A stretch of DNA of 64,000 bases from Arthrobacter frigidicola (GTDB lineage: Bacteria > Actinomycetota > Actinomycetes > Actinomycetales > Micrococcaceae), in NCBI GenBank assembly GCA_003602285.1, contig QZVU01000005.1, positions 124,001-188,000 of the forward strand, read 5' to 3'. The notes under the pieces were generated by a model. The model was not told the DNA's origin and ran no database searches. It saw only the letters and a list, made by a program, of their open reading frames with translations. Positions within the stretch are counted from its first letter, which is position 1; each line of letters begins with the position of its first letter. The translations under genes were made by a program, and so were the position numbers. Shown here in pieces: positions 36,534 through 45,534 of the stretch.

Positions 36534-37571
36534 TCAGCTCTCGAGGTCTGAGTTCCGCGCCTTGGCATCGGCGGCGGCGAGGTCCTCGTCCACCTTCTCG
36601 CTGCGCCCGCGCGAGCTGAGCAGGCTCGCGACCACGGCGATCACGATGGTGGCGATGATGACAGCGAGGGAGACGAACGTCGGAATCTCCGGAGCCCACT
36701 CGATGTGCTCTCCGCCGTTGATGAAGGGCAGCTCGTTGACGTGCATGGCGTGCAGCACGAGCTTGACGCCGATGAACGCGAGAATGACCGACAGCGCGTG
36801 CTTGAGGTACACCAGCCGGGTCATCAGCCCGCCGAGCAGGAAGTACAGCTGCCGCAGGCCCATCAGGGCGAAGATGTTGGCGGTGAAGACGATAAAGGCG
36901 CTCTGGGTGAGGCCGAAGATCGCAGGAATGGAGTCCACGGCGAAGAGCAGATCGGTCAGGCCGATCGTGACGAAGACGATGAGCATCGGCGTGAACACCT
37001 TCTTGCCGTCCACGACGGTGCGGACCTTGCCGCCGTCGTAGTGATCCGACATCGGCAGCACGGAACGCAGTTTCGCGACGAGCTTGTTGTCCCCTGCGTC
37101 CTCCTCGTCCTCGCCCGTGTCTTTTGCCTGCTTGTACGCGGTGTAGAGCAGGAACGCGCCGAAGATGTAGAACACCCAGCTGAAGTTCTCGATCACGGCG
37201 GCACCCAGGGCGATGAAGATGCCGCGCAGGATCAGCGCGATGATGATACCCACCATCAGCACCTCCTGCTGGTACTTCCGCGGCACCGAGAAGCGGGCCA
37301 TGATGATGATGAAGACAAACAGGTTGTCGATGCTCAGGCTGTATTCGGTCACCCAGCCGGCGACGAACTGTCCGCCGTACTCGGGGCCGGTGAAGATGAA
37401 CATGATCGCCGCGAAGACCAGCGCCAGGGACACATAGAAGCCCACCCACAGGCCCGCCTCCCGCATCGAGGGAATGTGGGGCCGCTTGACGACGAGCAGC
37501 AGGTCGAACAGGAGCACAAGTCCGAGAACGACAAAGGTGCCGATCTGGAAAGCGAGGGGCAATTCGGGCAT
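36534..37571 (-). CDS. TerC/Alx family integral membrane protein (probable manganese exporter)
   Basis: A 345-residue membrane protein with nine or so helices. The family signature is VTEYSLSIDNLFVFIIIMAR with its conserved Asp-Asn, and DLLFAVDSIPAIFGLTQ with a second conserved Asp. A charged loop (TGEDEEDAGDNKLV) interrupts the middle. TerC/Alx proteins have been linked to metal ion export, notably manganese. The ATG at 37571 gives MPELPLAFQIG. A probable Mn-sensing riboswitch lies just upstream, which supports the same role. Confidence 0.88.
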   Translation of the reverse strand: MPELPLAFQIGTFVVLGLVLLFDLLLVVKRPHIPSMREAGLWVGFYVSLALVFAAIMFIFTGPEYGGQFVAGWVTEYSLSIDNLFVFIIIMARFSVPRKYQQEVLMVGIIIALILRGIFIALGAAVIENFSWVFYIFGAFLLYTAYKQAKDTGEDEEDAGDNKLVAKLRSVLPMSDHYDGGKVRTVVDGKKVFTPMLIVFVTIGLTDLLFAVDSIPAIFGLTQSAFIVFTANIFALMGLRQLYFLLGGLMTRLVYLKHALSVILAFIGVKLVLHAMHVNELPFINGGEHIEWAPEIPTFVSLAVIIATIVIAVVASLLSSRGRSEKVDEDLAAADAKARNSDLES

Positions 37572-37592
37572 GGAGCGCCTTTCGGGGATCGC

Positions 37593-37710
37593 GACGGAGG
37601 TCCGTAAGTCTCTCCGCCGTGGCACTCTGCCAGCCGACCGCTACGCCCGGCGGGGCGTCACTGCCCTGCGTGTTGACGTTCGTAGCGCTTGGGATACTCC
37701 CCTACGTGGG
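37593..37710 (-). ncRNA. Probable yybP-ykoY (manganese) riboswitch
   Basis: In the leader of terC, minus-strand reading, GTAGGGGAGTATCCC contains the conserved GGGGAGTA core, followed by ACGTTCGTAGCG in complementary orientation and the AACGTCAACACG element. Near the 3' side, GGAGAGACTTACGGACCTCC provides the closing conserved block with AGAC and a hairpin. These match the yybP-ykoY element as I recall it, which controls Mn exporters including TerC/Alx. The folded structure was not computed. It overlaps the end of the upstream hydrolase gene. Confidence 0.7.
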
Positions 37711-39525
37711 GTCAATCCTACCGGCGGGGTGCTGATATGGGGAATTGCGTCCGCCCGCGGCGACCGCCGCCACATGCTTGATCACCCCGGGGGCGTTCCA
37801 GTACCCTCCGTGGCCCTGGACGGTGCCGGCGGAGTCGGGGTCGGTGAGCTCGACGTTCACCGCGCCGGGCACGGGGCTCCCGACGGGGTCGGTGGCGCGC
37901 CAGAAGTTGGCCCACGTGGTGGAACGCTCGGCCACGCGCCCGAACCACCCGGGGGTGAAGTAGGCCGGGAAGAACGCGGAGTAGAGGGACACCAGCGGCG
38001 AGCCGGTGGTGACCAGGTGCAGCTCCCGGCAGCCTGAAAGCGCCCGGGTCTCCGCGACCAGCCAGGCGCAGATGACGCTTCCCTGGCTGTACCCGACGAG
38101 CGCCACCCGGGTAGGTCCGAGCCGGGCCGCCTCCTGCTCGATGCCGGCGATGACCGCCTCCCGGTAGGAGGCACCGGCCAGCGGGTGGTCGCGGACCGGC
38201 CAGAAGCCGGCAGCGTCGGCTGCCCTGCCGAGCACCTCCTGTACCGTCCGGAGCTGCCCGAGCAGGAGGGTGAGGACGGCGGCCGCGCCGGCGAGCTGGA
38301 GCAGCAGCACGGCGAGGGCGAGCCACGGCCCGCCCAGCCGGCCCTCCCCGAGGATCATCGCGGCACCCATGCCCGCCGCACCCAGTGCCGTGCCGGCGGG
38401 CAGGACCCGCGGAAGAAGTATAGGGGCCGCAGCGACGACGCGGTGCCACCACCGCAGGCGCCGCTCCCGGGCGCTGAAGAGTGGCCGCAGCCCGAGCCGC
38501 CGGTCGAGCAGCAGCGACACGGCGGCGATGAACACAGGCCCGGCCAGGGCGATCAGGGCCAGCAGCGGGAACAGGTCGAGCCGGCTGTCGCCGGCATCCA
38601 GCGGGTCGTCCCAGGCCAGCAGCACGCGTGAGGTGCGCGCGTCGTACTCCTGGCCGCCGAACAGCCGCACGATGTATCCGAGGAGGCCGTCGAGGAGCAT
38701 CCGGACCAGGGCGTTGACCGAGTGCATGAGGAACAGGGCGAGCAGGAGCAGTCCGGCCGCGGCGCCCTCAGCCGCTGAGAAGCGGCCGGTTGCTTCCACC
38801 CCGGCGGGCCGGCGCAGCGAACTGACGATGGTGGGCAGCATCAGCGCGCCGAGGCTCAGGGCGATCCACAGCGCCATGGCGTCGACGCTCGGAACGGCAT
38901 CGGGGCCGGGAGTCGAGGGCCACGCCGGGGAGACGGTCTCCGCCGGGAGCGTCAGCGCCAGCAACGCTCCGGCCGCGAGGAGGGCGCCGGCGTGGAGCAG
39001 AACCGCGGCGCGGCTGCGCCGGGGAACCTCCCGCTGCACCCGGATGACGCGGAGCCAGCGGTACGCGATGAAGGCGGCCAGGGCTGCTGCCGCGGCGGCG
39101 GGGATTCCCCGGGCGGGACCCTCGGCTGAGCCCTGCAGGCCGAGGGGACCGGCCAGGTGTTCGAGGACCGTCTCGCCGAGGACCACCAGCCAGGCCAGCT
39201 GGCTGAGGGTGAGCAGCACCGTGCCGGCCTGGAGCAGCACCGCCGACGGCGCGGCGGTGGCGTGCCCGGGGCGTTCGAGCATGCGGCCGGCAACGTTGGC
39301 AAGCGTGAACGGGAAGGCCAGGTACCACAGGAAGCCGGTCCTCCTGCGGTTCGACCGCGACCAGTTGATCAGGCTCAGGCGGTGCCGCGGAAGCAGCGGA
39401 GGGTCGACGGCCTCGGCCCACGGGTTGAGCCGGGTCACCCGCGCACTGGTGATGCTGCTCAGGTACTCCTGCTCCCCCACTCCGTGCACGCGGATCTCCG
39501 CGAAGCCGTCCCCCCGCTCCGGCAT
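37702..39525 (-). CDS. Membrane-associated alpha/beta hydrolase-like protein
   Basis: A 607-residue protein with an N-terminal RVHGVGEQE segment, a middle region of about eight hydrophobic helices (TVLLTLSQLAWLVVLGETVL, LFPLLALIALAGPVFIAAVS and others) and a C-terminal lipase-like part. There VALVGYSQGSVICAWLVAE holds the GxSxG nucleophile and VTTGSPLVSLYSAFFPAYF continues the core. It may hydrolyse a lipid or ester, but this is inference. Its last codons overlap the terC riboswitch, suggesting terC was placed close behind it. Confidence 0.7.
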   Translation of the reverse strand: MPERGDGFAEIRVHGVGEQEYLSSITSARVTRLNPWAEAVDPPLLPRHRLSLINWSRSNRRRTGFLWYLAFPFTLANVAGRMLERPGHATAAPSAVLLQAGTVLLTLSQLAWLVVLGETVLEHLAGPLGLQGSAEGPARGIPAAAAAALAAFIAYRWLRVIRVQREVPRRSRAAVLLHAGALLAAGALLALTLPAETVSPAWPSTPGPDAVPSVDAMALWIALSLGALMLPTIVSSLRRPAGVEATGRFSAAEGAAAGLLLLALFLMHSVNALVRMLLDGLLGYIVRLFGGQEYDARTSRVLLAWDDPLDAGDSRLDLFPLLALIALAGPVFIAAVSLLLDRRLGLRPLFSARERRLRWWHRVVAAAPILLPRVLPAGTALGAAGMGAAMILGEGRLGGPWLALAVLLLQLAGAAAVLTLLLGQLRTVQEVLGRAADAAGFWPVRDHPLAGASYREAVIAGIEQEAARLGPTRVALVGYSQGSVICAWLVAETRALSGCRELHLVTTGSPLVSLYSAFFPAYFTPGWFGRVAERSTTWANFWRATDPVGSPVPGAVNVELTDPDSAGTVQGHGGYWNAPGVIKHVAAVAAGGRNSPYQHPAGRIDPT

Positions 39526-39529
39526 GGTG

Positions 39530-41608
39530 CTAGGCGTGCCCGGCGGTCTGCATCTGCCGGAGTTCCTTCTTCAGGTCCCCCACCTCATCGCGGAGCCGCG
39601 CCGCGAGCTCGAACTGCAGTTCCGCGGCCGCGGTGTGCATCTGGTCGGTGAGCTGCTGGATGAGGTCGGTGAGGTCCTCGGCCGGCACGGCGGCCAGACC
39701 CTCACGGTGCACGCCCTGGCCGGGCTTCTTCTTCCGTCCCTTCGCGGCGGCCTCGAGGAGCTCCCGGGTGTCGGCGTCTTCGCGGTTGATGGTGTCGGTG
39801 ATGTCGGCGATGCGCTTGCGCAGCGGCGTCGGGTCGATCCCGTGCTCGAGGTTGTGCGCCACCTGGATGGCCCTGCGCCGGTTGGTTTCGTCGATGGCCC
39901 GTTCCATCGAATCGGTGATCCGGTCGGCGTACATGTGCACCTGCCCGGACACGTTGCGCGCGGCCCGCCCGATCGTCTGGATCAGGGAGGTGGAGCTGCG
40001 CAGGAACCCCTCCTTGTCGGCGTCGAGGATGCTGACGAGGGAGACCTCCGGAAGGTCGAGGCCCTCGCGCAGCAGGTTGATGCCCACCAGGACGTCGAAG
40101 GTCCCCAGCCGGAGCTCACGCAGCAGCTCGACCCGGCGCAGGGTGTCGACGTCGGAGTGAAGGTACTCCACCTTCACCCCGTGCTCCAGGAGGTATCCCG
40201 TAAGGTCCTCCGACATCCGCTTCGTCAGGGTCGTCACCAGCACGCGCTCGTCGCGCTCCACACGCGTCCGGATTTCGTGAAGCAGGTCGTCGATCTGCCC
40301 CTTGCTCGGCTTGACCACGATCTCCGGGTCCACCAGCCCGGTGGGCCGGATGATCTGCTGGACGAACCCGTCGGACTTCCCGAGCTCGTACTTGCCCGGC
40401 GTCGCCGAGAGGTAGACCGTCTGGCCGATGCGCTCAAGGAACTCGTCCCACTTCAGCGGCCGGTTGTCCATCGCCGAGGGAAGGCGGAACCCGTGGTCGA
40501 CGAGGGTGCGCTTGCGCGACATGTCCCCCTCGTACATCGCACCGATCTGCGGGATGGTCACATGCGATTCGTCGACGACGAGGAGGAAGTCGTCGGGGAA
40601 GTAGTCGAGCAGGCAGTGCGGGGCGCTGCCCTGCCCCCGGCCGTCGATGTGCCGGGAGTAGTTCTCGATGCCGTTGCAGAAGCCCATCTGCTGCATCATC
40701 TCGAGGTCGTAGGTGACCCGCATCCGCAGCCGCTGCGCCTCGACCAGCTTGTTCTGCGATTCGAGCTCGGCAAGGCGCACCTGCAGTTCGTCCTCGATGG
40801 CCTTGATCGCACGGTTCATGCGGTCCGGCCCGGCGACATAGTGCGAGGCGGGGAAGACATACATCTCCTCCTCCTCGCGGATCACGTCCCCGGTGAGCGG
40901 GTTGAGGGTGTAGATGTTCTCCACCTCGTCACCGAAGAACTCGATCCGCAGCGCGTGCTCCTCGTACATGGGGATGATCTCGACGGTGTCCCCGCGCACC
41001 CGGAAGGTGCCGCGGTGGAAGTCCATGTCGTTGCGCGTGTACTGCATGCCCACGAACTGGCGCAGCAGGGCGTCCCGGTTCATCTCCTGGCCCTTGCGGA
41101 GGGTGACCATCTTATCGATGTACTCCTCGGGGGTGCCCAGGCCGTAGATACAGGAGACCGTGGCGACGACGACGACATCCCGGCGCGTGAGCAGGGAGTT
41201 GGTGGCCGAGTGCCGGAGCCGTTCCACCTCCTCGTTGATCGAGGAGTCCTTCTCGATGAAGGTGTCCGTCTGCGGCACGTAGGCCTCGGGCTGGTAGTAG
41301 TCGTAGTAGGACACGAAGTACTCGACGGCGTTATTGGGCAGCAGTTCGCGGAACTCGTTGGCCAGCTGCGCCGCAAGGGTTTTGTTCTGAACCATTACGA
41401 GGGTCGGCCGCTGGACCTGCTCGATCAGCCACGCCGTCGTCGCGCTCTTTCCGGTACCGGTGGCTCCGAGGAGGACAACGTCCTTCTCCCCTGCCTTGAT
41501 CCGGGTGCTCAGTTCGGCGATGGCTGCCGGCTGGTCGCCTGCCGGCTGGTATTCGCTGATGACTTCGAAGGGAGCTACGACCCGCTTAATATCCTGGGCA
41601 AGACTCAT
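39530..41608 (-). CDS. uvrB: UvrABC excinuclease subunit B
   Basis: UvrB is the central helicase-like subunit that verifies damage and holds UvrC. The 692-residue length is normal. Walker A is [20 protein letters not shown]; the beta-hairpin is [17 protein letters not shown]; the helicase domain has [18 protein letters not shown] and [20 protein letters not shown]. The Walker B is [12 protein letters not shown] domain ([20 protein letters not shown]) ends the protein. ATG at 41608. No SOS box as clear as that before uvrA is seen. Confidence 0.98.
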   Translation of the reverse strand: MSLAQDIKRVVAPFEVISEYQPAGDQPAAIAELSTRIKAGEKDVVLLGATGTGKSATTAWLIEQVQRPTLVMVQNKTLAAQLANEFRELLPNNAVEYFVSYYDYYQPEAYVPQTDTFIEKDSSINEEVERLRHSATNSLLTRRDVVVVATVSCIYGLGTPEEYIDKMVTLRKGQEMNRDALLRQFVGMQYTRNDMDFHRGTFRVRGDTVEIIPMYEEHALRIEFFGDEVENIYTLNPLTGDVIREEEEMYVFPASHYVAGPDRMNRAIKAIEDELQVRLAELESQNKLVEAQRLRMRVTYDLEMMQQMGFCNGIENYSRHIDGRGQGSAPHCLLDYFPDDFLLVVDESHVTIPQIGAMYEGDMSRKRTLVDHGFRLPSAMDNRPLKWDEFLERIGQTVYLSATPGKYELGKSDGFVQQIIRPTGLVDPEIVVKPSKGQIDDLLHEIRTRVERDERVLVTTLTKRMSEDLTGYLLEHGVKVEYLHSDVDTLRRVELLRELRLGTFDVLVGINLLREGLDLPEVSLVSILDADKEGFLRSSTSLIQTIGRAARNVSGQVHMYADRITDSMERAIDETNRRRAIQVAHNLEHGIDPTPLRKRIADITDTINREDADTRELLEAAAKGRKKKPGQGVHREGLAAVPAEDLTDLIQQLTDQMHTAAAELQFELAARLRDEVGDLKKELRQMQTAGHA

Positions 41609-41699
41609 ATCTAGTACGTTATCGCGTTATGCGGACAATCAGCTTCCGCTTTGCTGGAGGCGGAACCGCAGGATTGCTCCGGCGCCGCACCGACCGCCC

Positions 41700-42695
41700 C
41701 TACCGCGGGTCGCGGGCGGGAGCCGCCGCGGAGCCGGCCAGCTCGAGGTAGACCTCCGCCGCCCGTCCCGGATCGGCGCTGGAGTGGAATCCCAGCCTGC
41801 CGCGTCCCGCGGCAGGTTCCGCACCCGGCCGTCCAGGGGCGGGCGGGAACCCCGCCGTGGTGAGCAGCGGCCGCAGTGCCGCCGCGTCGGCCGGGGTGGA
41901 CACCTCCAGCCGGAACTCAAGCAGATCCGGAGCCCGGCGCCCGGGATCCGCGGCGGGCCCGACGTGTTCGACGTCCAGCACCCGCGGATCGACGCGCCGC
42001 ATCCGGGCGCTCAGCCGTGCCGCCTGCGCCGGCCACGTCGGATCGGATTCCACGGGGTCAAGTGGGCCCCGGACTGCGGGGACTCCGGCGAGGAGGTTCG
42101 CGTTGAAGGGCAGGATCCGGGTCTGCCAGAGGGCCTCGAGGTACGCGAGGGTGTCGGTCTCGCTGCCGGCGTTGTCGATGACGACGTCGGCCGCTGAGTT
42201 CCGCTCGTCCGGGCCGAGCTGGGCCCGCAGGCGGCTGAGCGCCGCCGCGGGGGTCATCCCGCGCAGGCGCACCATCCTGTCGATGCGCTGGTCCTCGGGG
42301 GCGTCGATCACCACGACGAGGTGGAAGCGGGCCACCTGGCCCGTCTCGACGAGCAGGGGCAGATCCTCGACGACGACGGCGTCCGCGGGCGCCTCGGCGG
42401 TGCGGACCTCGGCGAGCGCCCGGATGCGGGGGTGGAGGATGGCGTTGAGGCGTTCCCGCGCCCGGGGGTCGCCGAAGATGATGTCCCCGAGGGCGCTGCG
42501 GTCGAGGGAGCCGTCGGCGGTGGCAAGCTGCCCTCCGAAGGCGTCGAGCACCTCGGCGAGCCCCTCAGTGCCCGGTTCCACCACCTCGCGGGCGAGGGCG
42601 TCCGCGTCGATGACGACGGCGCCCAGCGCCCTCAGCCGCCCGGCGGCCAGGGACTTGCCGGCGGCGATCCCTCCGGTCAAACCAACTCTCAGCAT
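41700..42695 (-). CDS. coaE: Dephospho-CoA kinase fused to a degenerate GrpB/UPF0157-like domain
   Basis: CoaE catalyses the last step of coenzyme A synthesis, phosphorylating dephospho-CoA at the 3'-OH of ribose. Residues 1-195 carry the P-loop RVGLTGGIAAGKSLAAG (K14), DADALAREVV and HPRIRALAE. The remaining 135 residues (FNANLLAGVPAVRGPLDPVE and LDVEHVGPAADPGRRAPDLL) look like an eroded GrpB/UPF0157 domain, the same fusion known from mycobacterial CoaE. Here it seems shortened and Pro/Ala-rich. ATG at 42695; uvrB follows 91 bp downstream. Confidence 0.9.
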   Translation of the reverse strand: MLRVGLTGGIAAGKSLAAGRLRALGAVVIDADALAREVVEPGTEGLAEVLDAFGGQLATADGSLDRSALGDIIFGDPRARERLNAILHPRIRALAEVRTAEAPADAVVVEDLPLLVETGQVARFHLVVVIDAPEDQRIDRMVRLRGMTPAAALSRLRAQLGPDERNSAADVVIDNAGSETDTLAYLEALWQTRILPFNANLLAGVPAVRGPLDPVESDPTWPAQAARLSARMRRVDPRVLDVEHVGPAADPGRRAPDLLEFRLEVSTPADAAALRPLLTTAGFPPAPGRPGAEPAAGRGRLGFHSSADPGRAAEVYLELAGSAAAPARDPR

Positions 42696-42776
42696 CCGCC
42701 AAGGGTAGCGCGGAGCGGTGCCCCGCCTGTCAATCCCAATCCCGGCACCCCGCCGGCCGCCCGGCCTATTACGCTA

Positions 42777-42789
42777 AGTAGGCTTACTA
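42777..42789 (-). promoter_or_regulatory. TAGTAAGCCTACT motif, copy C
   Basis: Third copy of TAGTWAGCMYACT, in reverse orientation, 17 bp upstream of recQ and close to its ribosome site. Confidence 0.45.
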
Positions 42790-42806
42790 CATTTCAAGGG
42801 GAGGCC

Positions 42807-44444
42807 ATGGCACCGGTACTTTCGGACCTCGCGGAGATGGCCTCCTCGGTCTTCGGATGGGGAGATCTCCGCCCCGGGCAGCGGCAGGCGATGCAGGCCC
42901 TCCTGGAGGGGAGGAACGTCCTGTGCGTGATGCCGACCGGCTCCGGGAAATCGGCGATCTATCAGGTGCCGGGGTTGGCGCTCCCAGGCGTCGTCGTCGT
43001 CATTTCACCGCTCATTGCCCTCCAGCACGACCAGGCCGAGGCTCTCAACGCCAGTGCCGGGGCGGGCCGTGCGTATGTCGTGAACTCGGGGCTGAACCGG
43101 GCCGAAACCGACGAGGCCTGGGACGCGGCCGGGGAATCCGATGAGGAACGACGCGCGAAATTCCTGTTCCTCGCCCCGGAGCAGGTGGCCAAAGAGGAGG
43201 CCGTCGAACGGCTCCGCGCCCTCGATGTGTCGCTGCTGGTCATCGACGAGGCACACTGCGTATCGGCGTGGGGGCATGACTTCCGGCCCGACTACCTGCA
43301 GCTGGGCTCCCTGGCGGACTCGCTCTCGTGCCCCGTGCTGGCGCTCACGGCGACCGCGGCCGCGCCCGTGCAGGAGGAGATTGCCCGCCAACTGCACCTC
43401 GGTGACCCGGTGGTCCTGGTGGAGGGCTTCGACCGGCCCAACCTGTACCTCGAGGTGGTGCCCCATGTGCAGGAGGCCGACAAGCACCGGGCGGTGGTGG
43501 AGCAGGTGGAGGGGCTGGAGAAGCCCGGACTCGTCTATGTCGCCACCCGGAAGGCCGCCGACCAGCTCGCGGAGGAGCTGTCCGCGCTCGGGATGAACGC
43601 CGCTTCCTACCACTCCGGCCGGCGCAGCAGCGACCGTGAGGAGGTCCACAAGGGTTTTCTGGACGGCCGGCTCGACGTGGTGGTGGCGACGACAGCCTTC
43701 GGCATGGGCATCGACAAGTCCGATGTCCGGTTCGTGGTGCACGAGGCCGTGGCCGACTCCCTCGACAGCTACTACCAGGAGATCGGGCGCGGCGGACGCG
43801 ACGGCGGGCCGGCGGCCGCGACCCTTCACTACCGGCCCGAGGACCTCTCGCTCCGGCGGTTCTTCGCCGCCAAGACTGCTGACCGGGAGGGGCTTGAGCA
43901 ACTCTTCGCCGTGCTTCGTGCGCAGGAGGGCCCAACCAGCCTGAAGGAGCTGCGCGCCCTGACCGGCCTGAGCCAGCGCAGGGCGGCCGGCCTGATGAAT
44001 CTCCTTGAGGCCGCCGGCGCCGTCCGAGCCGGGGCGGACGGGTACAGTGCAGGGAATCTTCCTCCCGCAGAGGCCGCGGAGCGTGCGGTGGAGCAGGCGC
44101 AGATCCGCGAGACCATCGACACCACGCGGGTGGAGATGCTCCGCCGGTACGCGGAGTCGCGGGGCTGCCGGCGGCAGTTCCTGCTCGCCTACTTCGGCGA
44201 GGAGTTCGACGGGCCCTGCGGGCACTGCGACAACTGCTCCGACGCATCCTCCGGGGAGGGTCGGCAGGAGCCCGCGGTGGTTCCCTACGCGGTCCAGTCG
44301 AAGGTGGAGCACGCCGAATGGGGTCCCGGCACCGTGATGGGCTACGAGGACGGCACCGTGACGGTGCTCTTCGAAACCACCGGTTACCGGACGCTGTCCC
44401 TTGACCTCGTGGCCGAGAAGGGGCTGCTGCGCGCAGCCGGCTGA
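42807..44444 (+). CDS. recQ: RecQ family ATP-dependent DNA helicase
   Basis: A 545-residue RecQ helicase, 3'-5' unwinding of forked or gapped DNA. Motif I is MPTGSGKSAIYQVPGLALPG, motif II is LVIDEAHCVSAWGHDFRPDY, and motif VI is SYYQEIGRGGRDG. The zinc-binding Cys quartet follows (RRQFLLAYFGEE, then CGHCDNCSD). Instead of an HRDC domain, the C-terminus is a DUF3553-like beta domain (VEHAEWGPGTVMGYEDGTVT). The ATG at 42807 has GGGGAGG upstream; the open frame before it is ignored. Confidence 0.92.
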   Translation: MAPVLSDLAEMASSVFGWGDLRPGQRQAMQALLEGRNVLCVMPTGSGKSAIYQVPGLALPGVVVVISPLIALQHDQAEALNASAGAGRAYVVNSGLNRAETDEAWDAAGESDEERRAKFLFLAPEQVAKEEAVERLRALDVSLLVIDEAHCVSAWGHDFRPDYLQLGSLADSLSCPVLALTATAAAPVQEEIARQLHLGDPVVLVEGFDRPNLYLEVVPHVQEADKHRAVVEQVEGLEKPGLVYVATRKAADQLAEELSALGMNAASYHSGRRSSDREEVHKGFLDGRLDVVVATTAFGMGIDKSDVRFVVHEAVADSLDSYYQEIGRGGRDGGPAAATLHYRPEDLSLRRFFAAKTADREGLEQLFAVLRAQEGPTSLKELRALTGLSQRRAAGLMNLLEAAGAVRAGADGYSAGNLPPAEAAERAVEQAQIRETIDTTRVEMLRRYAESRGCRRQFLLAYFGEEFDGPCGHCDNCSDASSGEGRQEPAVVPYAVQSKVEHAEWGPGTVMGYEDGTVTVLFETTGYRTLSLDLVAEKGLLRAAG

Positions 44445-44557
44445 AGCGGCCGGGGCGCGGCGTGCGGCCAGGTCAATCGTGGCTGATGGGACCTAGCGGA
44501 CTGGACGGACCGGACGAGGTGAGCCGGGCCCGGCCACGCGGCCTCCGCCCGGTTGCC

Positions 44558-44896
44558 TCAGCGCGGCTGCGCTGGGTTGGTCGGGTCGCCATGCGACGGT
44601 GGATTGATCGGCGGGCCGGACGTCGCGGGGCTCACCCGCGAGCCTGTCTGCCCCTGCCCCATCTCGGGCATGCTCTGCGCCGAGTCGTCAGCCAGCTCAG
44701 CGCCGCCGCGCACCGCTTCCAGCCGGCGTTCAAGGACCTGGATTACCGGCAGCCGGTTCCCGTGGTCACGCTCGTAGGCAAGCAGCGCCTCCAGCGCGCT
44801 TTCATTCAGGGACGTAATCCGCGAAGGAAGGGTGCCCAGCGGAATGTGGTCGTAGTCAGCCAGCGGTAGTTCGCCGCGTGCAGGGGACTCGCTCAT
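44558..44896 (-). CDS. Conserved hypothetical protein, DUF8129-like segment
   Basis: A 112-residue protein. The core DYDHIPLGTLPSRITSLNES followed by LEALLAYERDHGNRLPVIQV and LERRLEAVRGG is a short motif that recurs in actinobacterial proteins, including lipid droplet-associated proteins. The rest is low-complexity and acidic (MPEMGQGQTGSRVSPATSG). Its ATG at 44896 has GAGGAGAA ahead. Function is unknown. Confidence 0.7.
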   Translation of the reverse strand: MSESPARGELPLADYDHIPLGTLPSRITSLNESALEALLAYERDHGNRLPVIQVLERRLEAVRGGAELADDSAQSMPEMGQGQTGSRVSPATSGPPINPPSHGDPTNPAQPR

Positions 44897-44980
44897 TTCT
44901 CCTCCTCGTTTCGCCGTCCCGTCAGCGTACAAAGGCCCGAACGGCTGGGGCAAGGAGGTAGGGAGGCACCCGCGGGGCGG

Positions 44981-45169
44981 CTGGTACTGGAGTCGGCCGG
45001 GTTCTCCCGGGACCATGCGGCCAGCCAGCTGCAGCTGACGGTCCTCGAGGCCATCAACAGCGGTGGGAGCGTCACCGCTGTGGCTGAGGCCGCGGCCCTT
45101 TCGCCTCAGGCCGTGTTCGCCCTGTGCGATCAGGCCGACGGCGACTCGAGTGGACCCCTGGTGATCTGA
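44981..45169 (+). CDS. Unassigned small ORF, no standard start codon
   Basis: In this frame CTG GTA CTG GAG leads into ESAGFSRDHAASQLQLTVLE, then AINSGGSVTAVAEAAALSPQ and AVFALCDQADG before a stop at 45169. The composition, third-position GC and amphipathic helices look coding. No ATG, GTG or TTG occurs upstream within 60 codons. A CTG start or a lost 5' end would explain it. No family is recognised. Confidence 0.35.
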   Translation: MVLESAGFSRDHAASQLQLTVLEAINSGGSVTAVAEAAALSPQAVFALCDQADGDSSGPLVI

Positions 45170-45237
45170 CCCGGCCTCGGGACGCGGAGGGCGCTGGTGG
45201 CCGACCGCCGCCACCGCGCGCACCCTACAGCACGGAT

Positions 45238-45477
45238 ATGACGGAGTCGGAGGATACCCTCAGCCCGGATACCGGGTCGGGCGGGTACGGCCCGGCCATC
45301 GCCTTTGCCACCGATGCCGGGGACGGCGAGGTCAAACCTGGAACGTCCGAGAGCACCTCCAGCACCGGCTCCGAAAGTGCGGGTGACAGTTTCGCGGGCA
45401 TCGAGGAAGACCAGGACGGCGACACGGGGTGGGCCCGGAAGGAAGGCACCCGCGGCGACGGCAGCGACTCCCCGTAG
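45238..45477 (+). CDS. Small acidic protein of unknown function
   Basis: A 79-residue frame, MTESEDTLSPDTGSGGYGPA, ending DGSDSP. It is Ser, Thr, Gly and Asp-rich without aromatic core, so probably disordered. Third-codon positions are almost all G or C as in real genes here, yet no ribosome site precedes the ATG, so it may be leaderless or false. It is convergent with nothing and precedes the YigZ gene by 57 bp. Confidence 0.4.
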   Translation: MTESEDTLSPDTGSGGYGPAIAFATDAGDGEVKPGTSESTSSTGSESAGDSFAGIEEDQDGDTGWARKEGTRGDGSDSP

Positions 45478-45534
45478 CGGATGCCCAAGTCCCCGGCCTG
45501 AGTCCGCAGGGCTCCACCGGCTAGGATTACAGGA

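Noticed and set aside
38270-41614. Plus-strand frame of more than 1,100 codons
   Set aside because: It is fully antisense to uvrB and the membrane hydrolase. High-GC codon bias creates such open frames opposite real genes.
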